Below are positions 6,237 through 10,703 of a stretch of DNA of 10,703 nucleotides, piece by piece. How positions within the stretch are numbered: the first letter of the stretch is position 1; every line of letters starts with the position of its first letter. Both the position numbers and the translations under genes were made by a program. The notes under the pieces were generated by a model. That model did not search any database. It saw nothing but the letters and a program-made list of their open reading frames with translations, and was not told the DNA's origin. Origin of the DNA: Microcaldota archaeon (lineage in GTDB: Archaea; Micrarchaeota; Micrarchaeia; Micrarchaeales; CABMGC01); assembly GCA_030040265.1 (NCBI GenBank), contig JASHUB010000002.1, forward strand, positions 1 to 10,703, given 5' to 3'.

Positions 6237-7256
6237 ATGGACTTCAAAGAGTACGTCGCGCTCAACAAGAAACGGGTCTACGACACAATCTGCTCCTACG
6301 TGCCGATCAAGGAACCCGAGGAGCACTACCGCATAATGCGCGACTACATCGACAGGCAGGGCAACTACCGCAGGCCAGGGCTCCTCCTTCTCACAGGTCA
6401 GCTTTACGGTGCAAAGATCGACGACCTCGTACTCCCGGCAGCGGCGCAGCAGCTCTCGGAGGAGTGGATCCTCATGCAGGACGACATCGAGGACGACTCG
6501 GAGCTCCGCAGGGGCAAGCCCGCTGCGCAGAAGCTGTACGGATGGATACACTCCCTCAACGCCACGAACTCCGGGCACATTGCGATGTGGCGGATCATCA
6601 AGGATTACATGCTGAAGGCTGGGCCTGAGAAGGGCAACAGGCTCTTCGAGAAGTTCTATGACATGCTCCAGTACACAGTGGAGGGGCAGTTCGTGGAGAA
6701 CAAGTTCATACACGACACCAAGGACATCGAGTCCGGCTCAGAGGACCTGTACTTCAGGATAGTCGACAGCAAGACATGCTACTACACCGTCTACGGCCCG
6801 ATGCAGCTCGGCGCCATAGCAGCTGGCCAGCCGGACAGCGTGCTGGCGCAGCTTAAGGAGATCGGCACCGCGGCGGGGAAGGCGTTCCAGATAGTTGACG
6901 ACATCCTGGACATGACTGCAGACGAGTCCTTCGGCAAGCAGAAGTACGGCGACCTGTACGAGGGCAAGCTCACGCTGATCATACTGCAGACCTACAAGAG
7001 CGCCGACGCGCGGGAGAAGGCGAAGATAGACGCAATCTACAGGAAGAAGCGTGCCGACAAGACGAAGGACGAGATAGACTTCCTTGCAGAGATGGTGAAG
7101 AAGTACGGTGGAATCGAGTACGCCACAAAGACCGCGAACGGGTACGGCGACCAGGCCAAGGCGCTCATAAAGAAGTACGGCGCCAAGATGCCCGACAACG
7201 AGTACCGCGAGCTTCTCCTAAATGCAGTAAACGAGCTTTATAACCGGAACAGATAA
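6237..7256 (+). CDS. Trans-isoprenyl diphosphate synthase (probable geranylgeranyl diphosphate synthase)
   Basis: The 339-residue protein carries both aspartate-rich motifs of polyprenyl synthases. The first is DDIEDDSELRRG (82-93) and the second is DDILD (221-225), preceded by FQIV and followed by the GKxxxGDLxEGKLT loop. Lys179-Thr180 also fits the family. Trp77, five residues before the first motif, is an aromatic at the position that limits chain length in archaeal GGPP synthases, so a C20 product for membrane ether lipids is inferred. The usual GGKRxRP substrate loop reads QGNYRRP (41-47), replacing the Lys and first Arg that bind the isopentenyl diphosphate, and LIHDD reads LMQDD. The gene starts one base after the uL11 TGA, with AAGGT upstream, and is probably cotranscribed. 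Family is secure; chain length is not. Confidence 0.9.
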   Translation: MDFKEYVALNKKRVYDTICSYVPIKEPEEHYRIMRDYIDRQGNYRRPGLLLLTGQLYGAKIDDLVLPAAAQQLSEEWILMQDDIEDDSELRRGKPAAQKLYGWIHSLNATNSGHIAMWRIIKDYMLKAGPEKGNRLFEKFYDMLQYTVEGQFVENKFIHDTKDIESGSEDLYFRIVDSKTCYYTVYGPMQLGAIAAGQPDSVLAQLKEIGTAAGKAFQIVDDILDMTADESFGKQKYGDLYEGKLTLIILQTYKSADAREKAKIDAIYRKKRADKTKDEIDFLAEMVKKYGGIEYATKTANGYGDQAKALIKKYGAKMPDNEYRELLLNAVNELYNRNR

Positions 7257-7263
7257 CCGACTC

Positions 7264-8094
7264 TCACATCCCGTAGTTCGGGCCTAACACATGCGCAACG
7301 TCTTTCTTCAGCACGGCGGGCACTTTCGCCGCATCAACCACGCACACAGTCCCTTCTGCAGTGTGGCCTTCTTGCTTTTCGAAGCTGAGCGCAAGCTTGC
7401 GCCTATGCCTGAAATCAGCATCTTTGTCACATAGGTGAACGTCTTTCCCACCTGCAGACTTGCGTACGACCGTTAGCACGGCTTTCTCGCGCCACGTTAA
7501 GGCATTCTCGACCTTCTCTAAAGGCTCCGGGTTCCCTTTTGCCGCGATGACTTCTGCACGTACCAGGACGCCCAGGACTGCGAGCGACTCTCCAATAGGG
7601 CGTGGTCTGTCTGCGCTGAGGTGAACATCCATCCTTGGACTTATCGGCGTAAAGTTCGCAGTCTTGAAGGTTATGGACAGGCTAGGGGAGAGCAGTGTAT
7701 CACTATGCCCCTTCTCTCTATCAACTAGATAGTCAGAGGTCCAGATTGCCACCTCTCCTACAGTAGTCCTGTAAGTGCCCGGTTTGCCTTTGTACTGCTT
7801 GGGCCACCAAGTAGACGACGCACCTGGCATCTCGTTCTTTCTGCACTGCCTTTTCAAGGACTTTAGCAAAGCACTCTTAGTGGCGACCACGGCATCGTTC
7901 ACGGTCGCAACCCAGCTCCTCAGTTGCTCGGAGTACTGGACGCCAAGGTACCCGTTCCGCAATAAGAGTGTAAGGTCAGAGCCACCGAAACGCATCACTG
8001 CGGCTGATCCTGTCAATATTACCATGGGGGTCGAGACCCTGTCGCCTCTTTGCAGCACTAAAGTGCTCTGCTTCGGAGAAGGATTGTTTCCCAT
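7264..8094 (-). CDS. Hypothetical protein of unknown family, probably leaderless
   Basis: I do not recognise this protein. From the ATG at 8094 it has 276 residues. It is soluble-looking, with no signal peptide or clear membrane segment. Basic patches lie at about 75-90 (KSLKRQCRKNE) and near residue 240 (FRHRRK), with a Trp-Trp pair near residue 96. The frame stays open to a GTG at 8139, but ATTAAATA on the minus strand (8124-8117) is a TATA box centred 26 nt before the ATG at 8094. This places transcription initiation at that ATG, so I prefer it and infer a leaderless mRNA. The gene ends TGA, 7 nt from the convergent prenyl synthase stop, and lies just downstream of the 5S gene on the same strand, with its own promoter. 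A well-placed promoter and an 800-base open frame argue that it is real. Confidence 0.72.
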   Translation of the reverse strand: MGNNPSPKQSTLVLQRGDRVSTPMVILTGSAAVMRFGGSDLTLLLRNGYLGVQYSEQLRSWVATVNDAVVATKSALLKSLKRQCRKNEMPGASSTWWPKQYKGKPGTYRTTVGEVAIWTSDYLVDREKGHSDTLLSPSLSITFKTANFTPISPRMDVHLSADRPRPIGESLAVLGVLVRAEVIAAKGNPEPLEKVENALTWREKAVLTVVRKSAGGKDVHLCDKDADFRHRRKLALSFEKQEGHTAEGTVCVVDAAKVPAVLKKDVAHVLGPNYGM

Positions 8095-8116
8095 AGCTAG
8101 ACTCCCATCAAGCTGG

Positions 8117-8124
8117 TATTTAAT
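8117..8124 (-). promoter_or_regulatory. TATA box of the orphan gene at 7264-8094
   Basis: On the minus strand the sequence reads ATTAAATACC (8124-8115), the same ten bases found in front of the ferredoxin gene and nearly the same as TTTAAATACC before the Yip1-like gene. Its centre is 26 nt upstream of the ATG at 8094, the standard archaeal TATA-to-start distance, which decides the start codon of this gene. Confidence 0.6.
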
Positions 8125-8192
8125 GGTTGCCGTAGGCACGTTTTCATGCGAAAAAAGCCTCTGTCAAGAACGGCGTCACGGCTAAGGATCGT

Positions 8193-8197
8193 AAAAA
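8193..8197 (-). terminator. T-run terminator of the 5S rRNA gene
   Basis: On the minus strand the 5S terminal stem is followed at once by TTTTT (8197-8193). A second run, TTTTTT (8156-8151), lies about 40 nt further on and could act as a back-up. Archaeal RNA polymerase stops at short T-runs of this kind. No strong hairpin beyond the 5S stem itself is needed or seen. Confidence 0.6.
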
Positions 8198-8312
8198 TGT
8201 CAACAGCAATACGCGTTCCCGCGTTGGACGCAGTATTTCGTATCGTGAACGGTCTTAGCTTCCGAGTTCGGTATGGGTTCGGGCGTTTCCCCGTTCCTAT
8301 GGCCGTTGACAC
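8197..8312 (-). rRNA. rrf: 5S ribosomal RNA, free-standing gene
   Basis: Read on the minus strand, the 116-nt region folds as an archaeal 5S rRNA. The ends pair through GTGTCAAC and GTTGACAT (helix I). GAACGG pairs with CCGTTC (helix II). The conserved loop segments CCGAAC and CGGAAG are present, and helix IV is closed by ATAC and GTAT around the loop E region. The 5' end falls about 26 nt from the TATA box at 8333-8340, and a T-run follows the 3' end. No 16S, 23S or tRNA gene is adjacent, so the gene is unlinked from the other rRNAs, as in Thermoplasma and many DPANN archaea. The ends are set by pairing and could be off by a few bases. Two open reading frames across this region are spurious. 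Confidence 0.93.
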
Positions 8313-8328
8313 CATTATTATGCTTAGC

Positions 8329-8344
8329 AAGGTTTAAATACCTT
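8329..8344. promoter_or_regulatory. Shared bidirectional TATA region for 5S rRNA and the Yip1-like operon
   Basis: The sequence AAGGT-TTAAAT-ACCTT has perfect 5-bp inverted arms around a TTTAAATA box (8333-8340). On the minus strand the box reads TATTTAAA, about 26 nt before the 5' end of the 5S rRNA. On the plus strand it predicts a start near 8363, about 9 nt before the ATG at 8372. Both predictions fit the neighbouring genes, so one near-symmetrical element appears to drive transcription in both directions. Confidence 0.65.
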
Positions 8345-8371
8345 ACAATCGAAGCTATCTCGGTGTAAATA

Positions 8372-9055
8372 ATGGTAATAGTAGAAGACCTACAAAAAGC
8401 CATGAATATTATGCAGAACCCTGGCAAGGCCACCATGAAGGGCATGAAGCCTGCTGACGCGTTTGCATACTATTACAAGCTTACGATAGTACCGTTGATA
8501 CTGTACATACTAATCGCGGTAGCCTTCACGGCAGTGTTCGGCAACGCCTTCGGACAGGCGTTCAACTACGCCGTAACGAGGATAACCTCGATAGTCTCCC
8601 CGACAAGCGTGCAGCTGCTGCCTACAAACACGCAGCTCGCATCGGCAATCGCCAGCGCTTTCGGCGTTTATGCTGACGTAGCGTACCCGATAATCTTCCT
8701 GTGGGTGCTGCTGCCAATAGCGATCGTCATCTTCTCGGTGTTCTACCAGGGAGTCGGCGCGTTCTTCGGCACGGCAAGCAAGAAGTTCGATGCAACGCTC
8801 GCCGCTGTCATCTACGGGGTAAGTCCTCTCGTGCTGTTCTACTGGCTTCTGACGATAGCCTTCGTGGGCCCGTCGATATACGCCATAGTCCTGATATGGG
8901 GACTCGTGGTGATGATCGCGGCTCTCGCAAACCAGCACAGGACGACAAGACTAAGGGCATTCGTGACCATGGTCTTGTCCACTTTGTTCCTGCTCATTGC
9001 GATAAGCATCGTGGTAGGACTGATAGTGAGCCTCGCGCTGCTGGCAATAGTCTAA
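8372..9055 (+). CDS. Polytopic membrane protein, Yip1-domain-like
   Basis: The 227-residue protein has about five hydrophobic segments, near residues 36-56, 103-128, 145-163, 166-188 and 198-227, after a soluble amino-terminal stretch of about 30 residues containing an NPGKATMKG block. The middle part, FFGTASKKFDATLAAVIYGVSPLVL, resembles the Yip1 domain (a glycine/lysine turn followed by a T-L-A-x-x-x-Y-x-x-x-P helix). Such proteins are common in archaeal genomes, but their function there is not known. The gene has its own TATA box, shared with the divergent 5S rRNA gene, and is followed after 19 nt by pyrH, probably on the same transcript. The membrane assignment is strong and the Yip1 family assignment moderate; a transporter-like role is possible, but nothing in the sequence shows it. 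Confidence 0.78.
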   Translation: MVIVEDLQKAMNIMQNPGKATMKGMKPADAFAYYYKLTIVPLILYILIAVAFTAVFGNAFGQAFNYAVTRITSIVSPTSVQLLPTNTQLASAIASAFGVYADVAYPIIFLWVLLPIAIVIFSVFYQGVGAFFGTASKKFDATLAAVIYGVSPLVLFYWLLTIAFVGPSIYAIVLIWGLVVMIAALANQHRTTRLRAFVTMVLSTLFLLIAISIVVGLIVSLALLAIV

Positions 9056-9074
9056 GGGCCAAAGGAGTGTACCG

Positions 9075-9764
9075 ATGCAGACCGTATGCATCTCCCTAGG
9101 GGGCAGCATAGTCTCGAAGGAGTCAGGCATAGACCTATCTTTCTTGGATAGGTTCGCCGCTCTCCTCAAGCGAGACAAGGACCACAGGTTCATAATCATA
9201 GTCGGCGGAGGCAACGCCAACAAGTGGTACCTGAACCAGGTCCGGAAGGGCATAAAGGACAACATGACCCTTGACGCGATTAGCATCTACTTCACCAGGA
9301 TAAACGCCCTCACCGTCAAGGGCGTCTTCGAGCGCGAGCGCCTTGACGTCCACTCTTCGATAGTGAGGGACCTCGAGACCGCAGCGCTGGTGAGCAAGGT
9401 CCACAAGATAGTGCTGATGGGCGGTCTCGTACCGGGCATAACGACGGACTGCGTGGGCGTGCTCGCGGCGGAGGCCGCGAGGGCCAACCTGCTTGTCAAC
9501 GTTAGCAACACCGCATACGTGTACGACAAGGACCCGAGAGCGTTCAAGGACGCCAAGCCGTTCAAGACGATGACCTATGACCAGCTCATAAACCTGGCCG
9601 CGCAGTCGGACACGCGGGAGGCTAAGGCGAACTTCGTGTTCGACCTTGTGGGCTGCAAGCTTGCCAAGAGGTCCGGGATAAAGATAGCCTTTGTCAAGGA
9701 CGACATAAAGGAGATAGAGGCCGCCGTGAACGGAAAGAAGCACAACGGCACCACTGTGCAGTAG
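9075..9764 (+). CDS. pyrH: Uridylate (UMP) kinase, archaeal type
   Basis: The 229-residue protein is an amino acid kinase-fold UMP kinase, which phosphorylates UMP to UDP with ATP in cytoplasmic pyrimidine synthesis. Recognisable elements are the phosphate-binding SLGGS near the N-terminus (7-11), IIVGGGNANKWY (41-52), the ISIYFTRINA helix (69-78), GGLVPGITTD (116-125) and the nucleotide-binding NVSNTAYVYDKDPR block (142-155). Length and motif order match archaeal PyrH rather than the longer bacterial enzymes. An AAAGGAG ribosome binding site (9061-9067) lies 7 nt before the ATG, one of the strongest in the window. This suits an internal gene of an operon led by the Yip1-like gene. The stop is TAG, with TAA five codons later in frame. 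Confidence 0.95.
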   Translation: MQTVCISLGGSIVSKESGIDLSFLDRFAALLKRDKDHRFIIIVGGGNANKWYLNQVRKGIKDNMTLDAISIYFTRINALTVKGVFERERLDVHSSIVRDLETAALVSKVHKIVLMGGLVPGITTDCVGVLAAEAARANLLVNVSNTAYVYDKDPRAFKDAKPFKTMTYDQLINLAAQSDTREAKANFVFDLVGCKLAKRSGIKIAFVKDDIKEIEAAVNGKKHNGTTVQ

Positions 9765-9773
9765 CTGGCAAAC

Positions 9774-9783
9774 TTCTAAATAT
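9774..9783 (+). promoter_or_regulatory. TATA box of the orphan gene at 9815
   Basis: TTCTAAATAT overlaps the gap just after the pyrH stop. Its centre near 9779 predicts transcription from about 9805, some 10 nt before the tandem ATGs at 9815 and 9818. No ribosome binding site is visible between, apart from GGGA at 9807-9810, which lies within the predicted leader. Confidence 0.5.
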
Positions 9784-9814
9784 CAAGAGCAAGATAGCTA
9801 CTGCTGGGATTACC

Positions 9815-10417
9815 ATGATGCCCAGCCACACGCCTAGGACTTTAGGCAACACGCGTTACGGAACCGCATTCGCAGGCGTAGAGATCGGCCGCCAGGCGCT
9901 GCTCGTCGGGGTCTACAGGGAGCTCGATGACGGCATGCCGCGCAGCAGCTTCTACACCGTCATAGAGACGATGAACGGGAGCCCGAAGCGAATAGCGCCG
10001 TTCAGGATCAATTCAGACCGAGGCAGGCTCTTCCCCTCAACTCTAACCAGGCAGAGCGCTTTCGTGCTCGCAGTCCGCAGGGAGGGGCTGCACGGGCACG
10101 GCCTTCTAGAGGTCGTGGAACCGGATGTAACGATAATCGAATCAAGACAGGGGGAACTATCGAGCCATCCCGTCAAGCTTCAGCTCTCTTTCGTAGGGGA
10201 GACCATCACGGTGTCCGAGGTCCCTGCCACCAAGAATGCACATAAGGAGTCGATGAACATGCTCATCACCGGGACACATCAGGTAAATCCGATGTTCCAG
10301 GTCGGAGGGCTCTCGGTATCTCCAGCAGAAAGTGAGAACCTCTCATTGGACACGCCAGGGTGCCGCCTGATGACTGTGACCGAGGCTGCCGCACCGGCCG
10401 CTGCGGACACCGTCTAG
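9815..10417 (+). CDS. Hypothetical protein of unknown family
   Basis: I do not recognise this 200-residue protein. It looks soluble and beta-rich, with alternating hydrophobic residues (for example QALLVGVY, LEVVEPDVTII, VKLQLSF). It has no signal peptide, no cysteine motif apart from a single Cys near the C-terminus, and no membrane segment; it ends in a low-complexity Ala-rich tail (AAAPAAADTV). Two ATGs are adjacent (9815 and 9818), and either could be used. A TATA-like box lies about 36 nt upstream of the first, which supports a separate, genuine transcription unit after pyrH. The TAG stop is 5 nt from the stop of the convergent uS5 gene. It shows no convincing similarity to the other orphan at 7264-8094. 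Confidence 0.65.
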   Translation: MMPSHTPRTLGNTRYGTAFAGVEIGRQALLVGVYRELDDGMPRSSFYTVIETMNGSPKRIAPFRINSDRGRLFPSTLTRQSAFVLAVRREGLHGHGLLEVVEPDVTIIESRQGELSSHPVKLQLSFVGETITVSEVPATKNAHKESMNMLITGTHQVNPMFQVGGLSVSPAESENLSLDTPGCRLMTVTEAAAPAAADTV

Positions 10418-10422
10418 GAGAA

Positions 10423-10703
10423 TCAGGCTTTCAGGGCCTCGACATTCTTTATCTTAGCTAGGCTTCCCAGCGCGATGTACGTCGCAAGGGACATGTTGTA
10501 GATGTCCTTGGTCCTGCCCCTGGAGAACGACCATATGTCCTTCAGCCCAGCGAGCTGGAGCACTGACCTGACAGTGTCTCCTGCGACTATGCCTACTCCT
10601 CTTGGGGCAGGCTTCAGTATTATCTCTGCCGTGCCGACCTTCGCCTACAGCCTCAGCGGCAGGCTGTGCGGAGTTCCGCAGCTGCACTCCCACGAGCCGC
10701 ATC
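10423..10703 (-). CDS. rps5: Small-subunit ribosomal protein uS5, C-terminal part, with an in-frame TAG
   Basis: Reading the minus strand from 10701 gives the archaeal uS5 signature CGSWECSCGTPHSLP, then after an interruption KPAPRGVGIVAGD and GLKDIWSFSRGRT, ending in TGA at 10425-10423. The N-terminal part lies outside the window. Eighteen residues into the visible part, the codon at 10647-10645 is TAG, between LPLRL and AKVGT; homologues have a variable residue here (often Thr or Glu). Reading continues in the same frame for 73 conserved codons, so there is no frameshift. Either the gene is broken, the codon is read through or recoded, or the base is wrong. uS5 is essential for ribosome assembly and decoding accuracy, so a true null is unlikely unless another copy exists. 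The usual following gene, uL30, is absent; the next gene is convergent. Confidence 0.88.

Noticed and set aside
6141..6713. 190-codon open frame on the minus strand across uL11 and the prenyl synthase
   Set aside because: It is antisense to two secure genes, spans their junction and has a biased composition.
8140..8196. Possible small RNA between the 5S gene and the orphan gene, bounded by two T-runs
   Set aside because: No stable hairpin beyond three base pairs and no promoter of its own were found; it is better explained as 5S trailer.
8097..8337. Short open frames on both strands over 8097-8337
   Set aside because: The region folds as 5S rRNA with a promoter and T-run, so these frames are accidental.
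10645..10647. Genome-wide reassignment of TAG as the explanation for the uS5 stop
   Set aside because: TAG closes four other genes here at family-typical lengths, and the one at 10415-10417 has no nearby back-up stop, so a global change is not supported by this window.
10454..10702. 82-codon minus-strand frame starting at 10702
   Set aside because: It is out of frame with uS5, whose conserved protein reads in the neighbouring frame across the TAG.
1..10703. tRNA genes, CRISPR repeats, insertion sequences or defence genes
   Set aside because: No cloverleaf, regularly spaced repeat, transposase motif or terminal inverted repeat was seen; nearly all sequence is accounted for by housekeeping genes.

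Overview
The window looks like a compact, moderately high-GC archaeal chromosome segment. Archaeal markers are an Spt5/NusG-uL11 gene pair, archaeal-type UMP kinase, archaeal uS5 (CGSWEC signature), a Trm5-family tRNA methyltransferase, an archaeal 5S rRNA, TATA boxes about 26 nt upstream of predicted starts, and a class III (type IV pilin-like) signal peptide. The pilin-like N-terminus (QSAVEF followed by a hydrophobic helix), the Yip1-like membrane protein, the free-standing 5S gene and the short intergenic gaps resemble DPANN genomes, most likely Micrarchaeota. That placement is an inference and was not tested phylogenetically.

Layout. 1-2191 (+): the end of tldD and a complete pmbA/tldE, the two subunits of a TldD/TldE-type metalloprotease. 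2273-2629 (+): a ferredoxin-like protein with a long insert between its two cluster motifs and its own promoter, which carries a 20-bp palindrome. 2639-3397 (-): a pilin-like secreted protein. 3441-5240 (-): a probable two-gene operon of a D-2-hydroxyacid dehydrogenase homologue lacking the canonical catalytic residues and a short Trm5-like methyltransferase. 5322-7256 (+): spt5-rpl11-polyprenyl synthase with 1-2 nt gaps. 7264-8094 (-): an orphan protein, probably translated from a leaderless mRNA. 8197-8312 (-): 5S rRNA, sharing one near-palindromic TATA region with the divergent operon 8372-9764 (+; Yip1-like membrane protein and pyrH). 9815-10417 (+): a second orphan gene. 10423-10703 (-): the C-terminal part of ribosomal protein uS5, interrupted by an in-frame TAG.

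Most of this is housekeeping: transcription elongation, translation, tRNA modification, isoprenoid lipid precursors and pyrimidine nucleotides. I see no mobile element, CRISPR array, tRNA or defence system. The points most worth a second look are the in-frame TAG in uS5, the dehydrogenase without its Arg/Glu/His triad, the Trm5 homologue with no D1 domain and an Asn-to-His change in its active-site motif, the altered substrate-binding residues of the prenyl synthase, the shared TATA regions, and two well-formed genes of unknown function.
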